Made by a program: the position numbers and the translations under genes
Source of the DNA: Hansfordia pulvinata
Lineage: Eukaryota > Ascomycota > Sordariomycetes > Xylariales
Length of the DNA stretch: 64,000 bases
NCBI GenBank assembly: GCA_006538405.1
Contig: BJKQ01000002.1
Span: 1,984,001-2,048,000 of the forward strand
Direction of reading: 5' to 3'
Notes under the pieces: generated by a model
The model's input: only the letters and a program-made list of their open reading frames with translations
What the model was told of the DNA's origin: nothing
The model's database searches: none
Shown: piece by piece, positions 1-12,100 of the stretch
Layout: each line of letters begins with the position of its first letter
Numbering within the stretch: position 1 is the first letter of the stretch

Positions 1-1075
1 AATCCCGAACGATGGACGGTCAGCAGCGAGGAACGCTCACCTAGATCCCCGAGTGCTGCCTGGCCCGCACACACACGACCGACCGCATGGGCATATCCGA
101 CGCGGCCGTCCTGGACACAAGCGCGCGGCACAGCAGGACGACAGAGTCACTTGGCAACGCACCGACAGGGTCAACGACGCCCCCTATTTTCCCGACATGA
201 AACACAAGAGACGCTTCCACGGCGACGCAACATGGCCGTGTCGGGGACTGCTCGTACTCCACAGAATCGCTCTCGCAGGCGGCCAGCACACCCGGCCTGA
301 TCAAGTTTGCTGCGCAGGCATCCATCTCCTGTTGCTCGTGGTGGCGCTGCAGCTGCATGCTGGGTCTCACTCGTGAGTGCTCCCTCCCACGGCCCGGGGC
401 AGCGGCTGACTGGAGCCGGGTTTGAGGGAGCAAGGTATCTTTGGGCATGATGTCCTGTCCCCCTGCCTTGTCTTCGTCTGTGGTGGGTGCACCATCTAAT
501 CAAGAGATGGCATGAGAGCTGAAATGCCCTGCTCAGCCTCCGTGTGGCCAGGCAGACGACACGCTGCAGGGGGGAAGGGTTGGTTGCCGTTGAAACCTTT
601 GACTCTTCTTGTGTGCCTCGCGGGATCATTCGAAACAACTGATGCGAGTACACCCATACACACACGCGCGCGCGAGCTCCCTCTCTCTTCTTCTCCGACT
701 GGCGATGGCAAAGTGACCTTGGCGTGGCCTCGTGTGCTACGTGGGATGGCTGTAGCGACCCCCTCCCTCTTCCCAGAACGGGCCGGAACAGTGTCGCAGT
801 CTCAGCGGCTTCTTCGCCTCGAGTGGTGGCCCGCGACGCGGCCGCCACGAAGAAGAAACTATGAGCAGTTCTCCTCTCCACAAAACATCAGGTGTTGTCT
901 CTCCTCTCAAGAAGGAGAGAGACAACAAGAGACATGAGAGGCAGCGGCCTGGACGCACGTGACATGGGCGACCACGGTCGAGAACCTCCCAGCAGCTGGT
1001 CAGCAAGCAAGCAAGCCGGCGGGGAGAGACTTTGCAGGCACAAACAGCAGGGACTTGCGGGTGATGCATTGGATG

Positions 1076-1136
1076 CCACGCCACGCCACGCCACGCCACG
1101 CCACGCCACGCCATGCGATGCGATGCGATGCGATGT
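1076..1136. repeat. Compound pentanucleotide tract (CCACG)n-(CGATG)n
   Basis: About seven CCACG units run directly into about four CGATG units that end in degenerate copies. Related pentamers (GGCAT, CGCAT) occur near 6985-7030, 27885-27900 and 28185-28203. Confidence 0.85.
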
Positions 1137-2459
1137 GACGCGATGTCACAGGCACCCACAGGGGAGTCAGGCAGCATGGAACGGCCCGGGATGCACCAAA
1201 CGTGCAGGCCTCCCTCGGCTGGTTGATATTTACCAGTATATCATAGGAGCAGCCCGGCTGCCTGTCACGCCCGGGAGCGGAGAGAGGTGGCGGCGGCGAC
1301 CTCCGTGGGTGAAGCTGTCGCCGATCCAGTCTCTGTGCTTTGGCGCTACGACGAGAACTCGCATCACGTTATTCATACACGACAACCGGCGAGCCGTCCA
1401 GTGGCGAAGGGTAGGTAGCATGCCACGCGGCTCGGCAGTTGTCAGACCGGCTTCAGACCGGCTCACGATCCCTCTCCCCCCCTCCTCTCCCGTAATCCCG
1501 GCCTCGTCCTTTCCCTGTACTGGAACGGAGTGGTCGATGCCACTGGTTTTTCGTTGCGCAGAGGACTTGCATACCGCAGTGTCGCCTAAGGAGAGAAGAC
1601 AAAAAAGGGCTGCCGCCTGCTCTGCCATGCGTACTCGTTCGAGTTGGCTTGGGGCGTGATAGCTATGTCTGTGGCGCCGCCCACGAGTGCCTGCGGAGGG
1701 GTCCCACTGCATACATGACTACCTCGAGGCGGCGAGGGGCGGGGCAGACGGGAGAGGGACGCGGTGGCCGGGCTGGATGCAGCCTTGCGAAATCAGGGCC
1801 GAATCGGTCGGGCACGCGAATCCAGACAGAGCCGGTGAGCAAAGTGGGACGTACATGAGCCCTTTGCTCTCACCTGTCGATCTCGCGCGCCACTCTGTGC
1901 GTACTCGTGCTCGTGCAGTGGCCGGCAAGAAGTGGTGCAGTGGGGAGAAAGAGAGGAAAGGGTAGGTTGCAGACGGGGGCGGGGCCATATGACGGTGGCG
2001 GCCCGGAACCAGCGCCGGACCAACCCCGGACGACGACCGCTGCCGCCCTACGAGATGTAAACCATCTGTACGGAGTCACTTGTCTGTACTCGTACTCATA
2101 CGTCCGTCTCCCTCTCCCGCTCCCGCTCTCCTGCTTTTGCCCACTCGCACGAGAGGTACCATACTCTTCTTTCTCATGTTGGATCCGAGGCGAGGAGCGG
2201 ATGTCTTGGTCGCCATAGCAAGTACTCATACTGCGAGCACCATGCGATGATTATTCGTAGGCCGCGGGAACCGAGCCGAAGACTGCTTCATATTTTATTA
2301 TCATATCGAAGCTGTCCACACCGGACTCGTCTGCAGATGAGGCGCAAATGGAGGGGCGCCCTTCTATTTGGTGTTGCACTTTATCATCTCTTAGAGGACA
2401 AGCACTCTCATCATCCATCCAATATTTGCACAGCAAATGTGGTCAGGCTCTCAAGTTCG

Positions 2460-2462
<3 letters not shown>

Positions 2463-2504
<42 letters not shown>
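2463..2504. repeat. (TC)21 microsatellite
   Basis: An uninterrupted TC dinucleotide run of about 42 bp in the gene-free left arm. Confidence 0.95.
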
Positions 2505-2506
<2 letters not shown>

Positions 2507-2555
2507 CGCCTCTGAAATGCCACACAGCTCCGGGCGACCGCACGCGCAGTACGCG

Positions 2556-2569
2556 TACGAGTACTCGTA
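2556..2569. repeat. 14-bp perfect palindrome TACGAGTACTCGTA
   Basis: Two TACGAGTA half-sites overlap head to head. The same palindrome recurs at 4886-4899 (extended there to 16 bp) and 33610-33623. Half-sites are scattered through the intergenic DNA of the whole window. Confidence 0.85.
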
Positions 2570-3079
2570 TGTCAGGCGCATTGTCTGGGCGGCCGTTCCA
2601 ACCCTTGCAAAGACGACGCTGCAATCTCCTCCGGACATGTGTGCCCCGCCAAAAAATAACAACACACCACCCACACCACGTTTTTTTATAAGAAGAAAAA
2701 AAAAGAATCATGCGGGTTCGGGTTCGGGTGTTGTGGGATTGGGGAAGTGGGGAGGAAGGGACTACGGAGTATAATGATAATAGTTGATTAGTTTTTCGGG
2801 ATGAAGAGAGAGACGGGGGAGCAGTCTCGCGGGCCTTGCGCCTCTCCACGGAGCTTGATCGACCATGCAAAAGCATGGATGCACGGAGTACTCGTACCTA
2901 CCTACCTCCAAGATAGGTACCGTAACTACCTTACCTTGCGGGTGGATACGAGTAGCTGTGTCGATGGGGAGGGATCTGCTCGCAAACGGCGTCAGAAAGG
3001 TGATAGCCGGGTATGCTTCCCGTACGAGCAGCCAAGTGTACCGGATGAGAAGGAGGCTTGCTTGGGATCATCAGGTCAG

Positions 3080-3168
3080 ATACTCGTACTGACTTTATTA
3101 CTCGTACTGGGCTGAGCGCGTTGTCGCGACGGCCAGCCGAGCACGAGTAATAAAGTCAGTACGAGTAT
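3080..3168. repeat. 26-bp perfect inverted repeat with 37-nt spacer
   Basis: The left arm (3080-3105) is the exact reverse complement of the right arm (3143-3168). The spacer is GC-rich and itself partly palindromic (GCGTTGTCGCGACGGC). Each arm contains TACTCGTA/TACGAGTA and a TAATAAAGTCAGT block. It can fold into a long hairpin or cruciform. No flanking target-site duplication is obvious. Confidence 0.85.
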
Positions 3169-3766
3169 ATTCCAACAATCTGACATGGCAGGATGGGATG
3201 ATGAGGCTGACAAGAAGAAGACACGGCCCATTCAGTGCTGCAGTCGGGCCCCTCTGCTTCCACCACGGTATCGTACGAGTACATACGCGCGATGACTGCT
3301 GACCCTCGCTCACTAGGTACTCGCGGTTCTCCCTCACCCCTCAGCCAGCCGGCCAGCCAGACAGCCAGACAGACTCTCTCGACACACACACACTGGGCAG
3401 GCTGCTCACGAGTAACTCGTACTCGCGGACTAGGTTAGGTACTCTATATCCGCCCGCCTGTGCGAGCCCTGCGGCCAATGAATCCATGGGACGGGCCGAT
3501 GGCTGGCGCTTGTGCGACCCTGCAACGGTCATCCGACGCGGGCAGAGATGCGGCGTCGCGAGTTGCAAATCGTGGCATAGCGAGTAGACGGGGCGGCACT
3601 CGCAACAACGCACCCCGTCAAGTCCCCGGGTAAGTAAGGTAGGTAGCTACGTAAAATCTGCCCTCTTTCCCGAGTTCCAATCCCACAACCCGCTGCGTCC
3701 GGAGGGTCTGGAGAGGCAGCCTGCCCGCGATACGACGTGAAAAGGGCAGTATTATCTAGATTAGTA

Positions 3767-3803
3767 TCATCATCATCATCATCATCGTCGTCGTCATCAT
3801 CAT
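3767..3803. repeat. (TCA)n/(TCG)n trinucleotide tract
   Basis: TCA repeats are interrupted by a TCG block in intergenic DNA. Confidence 0.9.
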
Positions 3804-3970
3804 TCTTATCATGGTCTCACGTGTTTACGAGTTAAAGTATGGCATCCGAAGGTACTTGGTTAGAGCAGATGGTGAACACCCTCCCCTCCCCATCTTATAC
3901 GCTCGTCAAGTTGCGCAGAACCCCCGTCGCTTCGTTTCTGGTCTCCCCGGCAGCCATACCCGTGTAACTT

Positions 3971-4016
3971 GTGTGTGTATGTGTGTGTGTGCGTGTGTGC
4001 GTGTGTGCGTGTGTGC
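3971..4016. repeat. (GT)n microsatellite with GC interruptions
   Basis: A GT-rich run carries regularly spaced GTGTGTGC units. A similar but separate GT tract lies at about 6248-6330. Confidence 0.9.
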
Positions 4017-4885
4017 AAGGGTGACAAGAGAGCTCCTATCACGGCCTCAAGAGTCCCGGCTCTCGTTCTTCCCACCCAGCAACCTCCTGTCGGCCTCTGC
4101 GCCTGGCTCGGGATGCCAATGGCCCTTCCGCAAGCTGACCTACTTTTAGCCAAGTCGTTTACGAGTACACATGTGCGCGCGCAGGCAGAGCCGGGAGGGG
4201 GTAGCAAGGGGGAAAAGAATTCGGACGGGGGCCTTGCTCTCTCGAGTCCATTGAACCGACCGGGGGAGGGGGCGTTCCAATTCGGAAGTGCTGTCTAGGT
4301 AAGTACTCCCACGCAAAACCAACCAGAGACAATAGGTATTGATTTTTCGTCCGTTAATAATGACAAAACCATATAATATGTAGGAGGCTACGTACCTAGG
4401 TAGATTGACGGATGAGACTTTTGCTGAACTGTCTGCCGACCCACAGGCAGGCCACGCAGCTCCGGGCCCGGAACCAGGCCCGCATCCCGGAACCGGGACC
4501 GGACCCGGATCGCGATCCCCGTGGGTTTGGTGTGTGTGCGTGTGTGTGTACATGCTTGTGCCCTCTTTTTGACACCGCTCCCAGAGATTGCGTTGCCCTG
4601 TCTTGGCCCTTTCTGAGATGGGATGGGTGGTGGTGGTGTCAGTGGTGGCTGTCATCGGTTCCAGCGGTCCAGCCCGCAGACCAAGAGGCGTACGAGAGGT
4701 GTGAGTACGCGTACACCTACCTAGGTATATACACGGAACCTCAAATCCCAGGGCATCTTATGAAGGTACGTCCAATGCTGCACTGCCCCCGGGGCTCTGG
4801 TATGGTACATCGAATGTGAGGCAGCTGGTGTGCGGAGGGACGGAGTAAGTAGGTACTCGTACGAGACTCCGTCCGTCCAGGGCTG

Positions 4886-4899
4886 TACGAGTACTCGTA
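4886..4899. repeat. TACGAGTACTCGTA palindrome, second copy
   Basis: Flanking G and C extend it to a perfect 16-bp palindrome at 4885-4900. Another TACTCGTA copy lies about 30 bp upstream. Confidence 0.85.
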
Positions 4900-5495
4900 C
4901 ATGTACCAAAGTCGCTAAAGCGAGCCGGGAGGGGAGGGGAAGGGACCCGACCTCGAATCTCTCCCCCTCCCTCCGGAGCTGGGCCCGTCAGCGTATCACG
5001 AGCCGTGGAGTCGAGGCCGGGGGACCAAAGAGAGGGCGAGGCCGGGCGGCCGAGTGCCCGGAGGCAAACACGGCACGGTACACACGCACGCACGCACGCG
5101 CAGCCCACACGCATGCACGGCGGGCGGTTCATTTCGCTGGCGGGGGATGCAGGTAAGAATAGAAGCAGAAGAGAGTGGGAAGGGGGCGGCACGGCAGGGG
5201 ACAAGGGGGAAAAAGCAAGAAAAAATAAAGAGGGACGAAAGCAACGACAAGGCCCAGGAAGAAGGAAGGACAGAAACCCAGGAAATGGGTAGAATACTCG
5301 TAGATGCCAACAACTCACCACCAGCACCACCACCACCCACGCATACATACGAGTACACACCCCCTGGGCCCATCACGGCCACCAACACCACCACCAACAC
5401 CAACATGCAAGAAAGAAGAGGCACGCCCTGGCCGGGGCACAGTGTCGCGGGTCCGGATCCGGGCCCGGGCCCGGGGTCAGGTATCCCCTCATAGG

Positions 5496-5531
5496 TCCAG
5501 GACAAGGTCCAGGTCCAGGTCCAGGTTCAGG
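5496..5531. repeat. Degenerate GGTCCA hexamer array
   Basis: Tandem GGTCCA units with single-base variants, preceded by a GGGCCC-rich stretch (5455-5475). Related GGNCCN arrays occur at about 4445-4515, 6483-6520 and 14810-14840. Confidence 0.75.
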
Positions 5532-8057
5532 GGCCCGCGGTCCACCTTTGACGATTATTAATCCCGACGTCAATCACGCACCCGATGGGGCCCTTTCCCT
5601 CGTTCCCCGGCTGCACCCTCAAGTGGAAAAGGGAAAGGGGACACGAAAGAAAAGAAAAAAAAAAATCAGAATAACACAAGGTAGGGGAATGAGGAGGACT
5701 GGAGGAGGTGGAGGAGGTGGAGGAGGAGGAGGAGGACGACGACGGATGAGGGCTGCTCCGGAATGCCGTTAAACCGGCGAGCCGTCCAGTTTTATTCCGA
5801 GGTCCCGCACGAGTATATACGGAGTACTGGCAACCACGACGGGAGTATTCCGTACCTACGAGTATCCAATGCAAGGTACCTAGATAAAGGAGGTAGGTAG
5901 GGAAGGTATTGGATGTACTCGCACCTTCCACCCCGAACACATCTTACGTACCTTGGAGGAATCAATCCATCGACAGTAATGGAAGGAGCAGGTCACAGAG
6001 AAAGAGAGAAAGAGACTACATGTAGGTACCTTGGTGGTCAGCACATACCTTAGAAGAAATACATCTATGTAGATAGGTACCTGAGGTATTCAAGCGAGCA
6101 TCGAACCGTTCTTACCTACCTACCTCTTATTATTACCTTGGGTAGGTACGGATACTACCAGGTATAACACGAGCCACACCTGCTATACCCACACCGCGAC
6201 AACGTTCGCCCATATTCCCGTTCTTTCTACTGCATATGCGCGCGCGCGCGTGTGTGTGTACGAGTATGTGCGTGGTCGTGCCTGTCAATGTGTGTACGTC
6301 TGGTGTGCGCGCGTGTGTACATGTATGCATGTGTGGGTTGCATGTGTGAAGCACTCGAAGCTGGCAAGCAAGCATGTGAGGGTCTCCTCGTCTGGCCCCG
6401 GTGAGAAAGAACAAGGGACAAAAGCTGCTGCAAGACGAAATCCTGCAAGGCCGGCTCGTCGGCCACTCCCGGCGCTGCCCCTTGGCCCCGGCCCCGGCCC
6501 CGACACCGACCCCGGCCCATCACGCCGTTGCATCATCTTGTCTCTTTTCTTTTTTTCTTTTTTTCTTTCTTTCGTTCTCGTGTAACGAGTCCAGATCGGA
6601 TTTCTCGTGGAAAGCAGTCCCCATAGCCAAGTACCTTACCTAAGTGACCGGCCATGCGCCCATGGACCGAACCCCCCCTGCAACAGCCCGGGCTCCGCAG
6701 CGGCTCGCGACAGCCAACGATCTCGCTACCAAGCTTGCCCGTGCCTACGAGTACCCGTACGAGTACCCGGTATATGAGTTACGAGTAGCTAGCTAAGGTA
6801 TTCGTAGGTCTAGATATCTCGGTCAGGTCGTCAGAGCCCTGCCGCAAACCGCTTTGCTACGGGAGTTCAGCTGCGAGTACAGTCTCTCCCTCCCTGACCA
6901 TCTACGAGAATAACCCACCCCCATAATCCGAGCCGCTTCCCGAGACAGAGACGAGACAAGGGCAGCTAGCTGCCCGCCTTGACCTCACATCGCATCGCAT
7001 GACACGGCATGGCATGGCATGGCATGGTATAACATGGCAGCCAGGCCCAGTCAGCGCGTGGAATCGAGCCTCGATCTCGCGCACAGGGACGGGATCCAGG
7101 TCCAGCCGACAGGGATTCGAGTACTCGCAACCCATTCCTCGTTTTCCCTGATAATGAGAGCACTGTCAAGCCCACGGAAAAGGTATCCGCGACGTTACGG
7201 AGACTGCGAATACTCGCAGATCCTTGGCCCCCATAAACCCCCCCCCCCTGCCTTTTCTCTGGGGCATGATTAGTATGCCTGTGTCATTCCACTGACGCTG
7301 GAGTTGACGCGCAGTATTCATAGTTTCATGTTCTGTGAAACCATATACGGGGTGAAAGGGGAGGGCGGGGTTCAGATGATCTGTGTACTGAGGTACTCGT
7401 ACGCGTATTTTTTGCTCCCGGCTTCCCAAATCTCCCACGTTGTCTGCCTATTCGTTCGCACCCAACCTGCCAGATATCTATACCTACCTTACCTACCTGG
7501 ATTTGAATCGTCACTCAAAACGCACGTTGGAGATTAGCGTGGCGGCCCAATGTCCGGGTTCGAACCACGACGCGTAACAGCACTCATCCAAGTCCGGTAG
7601 CCTCGTCTGATGGATCGGTGTGCATTCGAGGAAATCTCGCTTGCTCTCTTGCCCGCCTCGCCTGCCTTCCTTGTGTGTACGAGTACGCGTATCGTACGTA
7701 CCTAGGTACGTTAGGTAGTTCTCGACTCGGCAAACAGGGCCGCCCGGCCTGGAACTCGAGCCGTGTTTTACGAGATGCACGAGAGGGAGAAACCCAGGTA
7801 TTCGGCCAAGTCGGGCCCGACATGGGAAGAAGAAAAGGACACGGGCAGGCAAGACTCGGCAGAGAGGACACATGCAGCCACAGCCGCAGCCGCAGCCGCA
7901 GCCGCAGAACCGAGACCACAGTCATCAAAAACAACAATAAGAATACTCGTACGCAAGAGACGGGCAGTGGCAAGATGCAGCCTCCATTGTTCTGGCTCTA
8001 GTTAGGTACGTTGACGGCACGCGTTGGTTGGACAGGCCTACGGGCCGGACACACGGC

Positions 8058-8074
8058 GGGGGGGGGGGGGGGGG
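8058..8074 (+). repeat. 17-G homopolymer run
   Basis: An uninterrupted run of 17 G in intergenic DNA. It could form a G-quadruplex and is prone to length error in sequencing. Confidence 0.9.
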
Positions 8075-8687
8075 ATGGGTTGAAGGGTTGTCTAAGAGAT
8101 GTACTCGGACTACCTGATGGAGAAAACGGACTGAAGAAAAGAAAAGAAAGACGGAAGAAACACCAGAGTGTAGAAGAAAAAGAAGAGGAAGAAGAAAGAG
8201 GGAAAAAAGAAAGAAATTCAAGGAAACCCTTTCTGTCTACCTGGTGGCTGGTTCTCTACCCACCTGCATGCATTGGATGGTCTTGTTTTCCTGCGCTTTG
8301 CCGCCTCTGCAGCTTACATTGGCCCCGTTGTTGACTACTCGTAAGGTACCTACATACCTTTCTACGAGTAAGGTTCCAGCTCGCCTTGCATACCTACTCG
8401 TACATACATCTACGGATGCACGGACACGCATCTACCGCATCTACTCGCACGCCCTGCGTGTGCCAGTGTCGGGTAGGCGTCACATCTCCCTTGCATACCT
8501 ACCTACCTACCTACATTATAAGGAGTCCAACCGGGAAACAAGCTCTCCCCCACCCTTGACCACCAGAAACCTACATGTGGGTAGATTATCACCCGCTTGG
8601 TCCCTGCCGTCGGGGAGGTCGGGCTCATCGGCCACGACAACGAGGAAGCCGGTCATCTTGCCCGCGGCCCGGCCTCCTCCACAACAA

Positions 8688-8700
8688 CCCCCCCCCCCCC
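8688..8700 (+). repeat. 13-C homopolymer run
   Basis: Thirteen consecutive C between the left-arm repeats and the 3' end of the ABC transporter gene. Confidence 0.9.
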
Positions 8701-9109
8701 GCCGCGAGGCCGCACAGCTAACCCACGTCAAGATCTTTTCGTAGGTCGCCGCTTCTCATCACGACCGGACTGCCTTCCTCGACCGCACCCAAGCTGACCC
8801 CTCACCAACCACCCGGGCCACTTCGCAACCACAACATTATACGCCAGACATCCATCACAGCGTCGTACATGGCCCATATTAGGCAGCATTATGGTATCAA
8901 TTCACGTAGCATCTCGGGCTCTTCACAGCCAACCCTCTATCGACCCTTTCCTCTCTCTCTCTCAAAGAAAAATGACAAGCGCTTGTTTTTCTCTACTATT
9001 TTCAGCCCTAAAGCGCCCGCTTACATGCTCGCTCGCTCGCTCTCACGCTCTTGGCTGAAAGCACCCCCTTTCTTTTGTCTTTTTTGGGAATCAATGCGCG
9101 CCGTAATGC

Positions 9110-12100
9110 CTACTCCGCCGCCTCCAGTCCCGCCTGCTTCACCAATCCGTGGAACACGCCCTTCTTCTTGATCAGCTCCTGCGGCGTGTCAAACTCCACA
9201 ACCTCGCCCTTGTCCAATACGACTATCCGGTCGCTATCCATGATCGTGTTCAGTCGATGGGCCACCGTGATGATGGTGCGGTGCGCGAAGATGTCCGACC
9301 GCAGCGTGTTCTGCAGCATGGCGTCCGTCTCCACGTCCACAGCGGCCGTCGCCTCGTCCAGCACCAAAATGTTGGAAGGCGTCAGCATCGCGCGCGCCAG
9401 AGAAACAAGTTGCCGCTGGCCCGCGGACAGATTGGAACCTATTCAACCCGTGCGTTAGTCTCGATGCAAGCGACCATCATCAGTGTGTAGCACAGTAGTG
9501 CGTGCGGGCCCGTCCGCTCCGCAACCCCGTCCAACTCTGGCCCTGTGCGTGATTCTCAAAACGTGAAGCCGCTGCCGAGGGTTCACAAATGCCGTGTGGC
9601 AGCACACGGAACCGTACATCATCGGACAGTACTCGGGTCACATCGCTCCATCGATCATGCAAACCAAGACAAAAGTAGAAGAGATTCCATTGACTTACCT
9701 CCTTCGTTGATCTTGGCCTCGAGACCACCGTCCATGCTTGTGACATGGTCCTTGAGTCGCGCATGTTCTGTGAGAGGGATTTCAGATTAGCCCAGTTCGC
9801 GCAAAAAGGGCGGCTGGTGTCCCCAGCGGGAGGGAGACATTGGCGCCACAGAGGCACACTGCGCCAGCCACCACTACAGGTCAGTGTGCTACTCACCAAG
9901 AACACTCCACAGCTCCGTGTCATCATGGACATGACCAGGATCCAGGTTATCCCGCACGGTGCCCTCAAACAGGGCCGCGTCCTGCGGGATGATAGCGAGG
10001 CGTCTGCGCAAGTCCAAGAGACCAATCTCAGACGTGTTGAGGTTGTCGATGCTGATGTTGCCTGTGTCGGCCTCGATCAATCGGAACAGGGCGAGTGTCA
10101 GGGACGACTTGCCCGCGCCGGTCCGACCAACAACACCAATCTTCTCGTGGGACTTGATGTCCAGGTTGATGTTCTTCAGGACCAGGTCCAGACCAGCACG
10201 GTAGCGTGTGCTGTAGTTCTTGAACTCGACAGATCCGCTGGTGGGCCACGCCACAGGAGGTCTCCGTCCCTGGATGACCTCAGGAGCCTCGCTGGGAAGA
10301 CGTGCATACTCCAGCACTCGTTCCACCGACACAATGTTGGTCTCAACCTCGACACTCTGGCGCACAATCCAGTTCAGGGATGTTGTGATTTGGAGAGCGT
10401 AAGACATGGCCAATCCAACCATACCAGCACTCAGCCCACTGTAGCTCGTGACCGAAATGATGGCGAAACCAGCGGCGGCCAGAATGATGATGGCACCGAG
10501 GAATTCCAGGCGGACGGCCAGCCATCTGTTGGCGCTGATCGATGGGAAGTAAGCGCGCAGGTTGGAGTCGACACGCCACTCGTTCTCCATCTTGAACCTG
10601 TCCGCCTGGCCGTAAGCACGGATAGTGCTGACGCCGCCCAGGGATTCTTGGAAGTGGGCGTAAATCGGGCTGCGGCTGACGCTGTCCAACCTCTTCAGCT
10701 CACGCGATGTCCGCAGGTAGTATCGCTGGACGAAGTAGTAGATGGCGCTGAGTGGGACGATCAAAGCAACGAAAGCCGGCGTGCCAACCGAGATGATGAC
10801 CAAAGTGAAGCCTGAGCGAGCCACGTTGACAAACAGCATGTTGAAGGTCCGGGCCAGGACCTCGTCCAGTTTGTAGACGTCGCTGGAGAAACGGTTGAGA
10901 ATTCTGCCGGCAGGAGTCGTGTCGAAGAAAGACATGGGAGACCTGAAAATGGCAGTGGCCATGCGCTCGTGAAGTTTCCTCGAAGCCTCGATAGAGCAGA
11001 AGATCCACAGGATCAGGGTCTGTGTCACGGTCAGGGCAGCGGATCCGACACCGAAGGCAAAGTAGACACCAAGGTACATCCCGACATGGTCGTTGCCACC
11101 CGTAAGGCCGTTGTGCTCGGCCCAGTCCTTGAGCCAGACACTGCCGCCGACTTGGGCGGACTGTGCAGCCACAACAGCAACGAGATAGACGATGACGGCG
11201 AGGATGTTACTGGTCTTTGCGTACTCGAGGTAGACGTCCCATTTGACCTTGCCTTGCTCCAGATGCTCCTTGGTCTGCTTCGTTTTGCTGGAGGGATCTT
11301 CCTCATCGCGCAGCTTGCCGCGAGGACCTCGGAAGCTAGCGGCGCTGGCGCGGCGAAGGGTGGACATGCTGCCGGTGCGTTTCTGAGCGCCGGGAGTGGG
11401 GCCCGATTTGATCGGAGCAAGCTCAGCCAGGTTCTCTTGGGCCTCCTCGGCCTCTTGGGTAGTCTCAGGCTCCACGTAAGTCGAAGTTTCACTGCTGGGC
11501 CCCTCGGGGCTAGCGGCAGACGACGAGTTGCCAGAGTCCTGACCCGCGGTTCTGATGAGTTCAGCGACGTTGCCCTTCATGGCCACCAGCTGGCGGAAAG
11601 TACCCTTCTCAGAGATTTCACCGTCACGGATCTGGTAGATATAGTCGGCGTCGGTCAGGACAGAGATCGCGTTTGTGGCCAGGATACGGCACTTGGACGC
11701 AAGCAAGCCCTTGGGGCCCAGGACATCTTCAATAATGTGCCGGCCAACATGAGAGTCGACAGCGGAGAGACAGTCATCCAGCAGGTAAATGTCGGCGCGA
11801 GCATAGACGGCACGAGCCAACGCTACGCGAGCCTTCTGACCACCACTGAGAGAGATACCTCTCTCGCCGACGACGGTCTCGTCTCCGTCGGGGAGCTGAG
11901 CGAAGTCGTCGAGCAGTGCGCAAGACTTGACAGTCTTTTCGTAGAAGGTGGAGTCGTAACGGTGACCAAAAATAATATTTTCCTTGACAGTTGCGTTCAT
12001 GATCCATGGTGATTGAGCCACGTATGCGATCGAGCCGCGTACCTTGACGTCGCCGCTGACCTTCCACAAATCGCCGAGGATACTCTGAAGCAGAGAGGAC

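Larger units (their letters stand above)
1..9109. other. Gene-free, repeat-rich left arm
   Basis: No open frame here has recognisable domains or coherent exon structure. The long frames are low-complexity translations of GC-rich simple sequence. It holds a CCACG/CGATG pentamer tract, a (TC)21 run, a trinucleotide tract, GT runs, a 17-G and a 13-C run, GGNCCN hexamer arrays, many TACGAGTA/TACTCGTA copies and a 26-bp inverted repeat. The final part is 3' flank of the ABC transporter gene. A non-coding RNA cannot be excluded by reading. Confidence 0.6.

Noticed and set aside
892..1659. 255-codon open frame
   Set aside because: It runs through the CCACG/CGATG pentamer tract and shows only repeat-derived His/Ala/Thr sequence and no domain.
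7545..7575. tRNA T-arm-like GGGTTCGAACC
   Set aside because: The flanking stem bases do not pair and no D arm or anticodon arm with the right spacing was found.
8516..8731. Short minus-strand frame with a segment MTGFLVVVADEPDLPDGRDQ
   Set aside because: Codon-like composition over only about 25 residues, no splice partners and a 13-C run in its 5' part. Too little to support a gene.
9745..10815. 356-codon plus-strand open frame antisense to the ABC transporter
   Set aside because: A shadow of the confirmed minus-strand ABC-C gene, which has both NBD motifs and frame-preserving introns.
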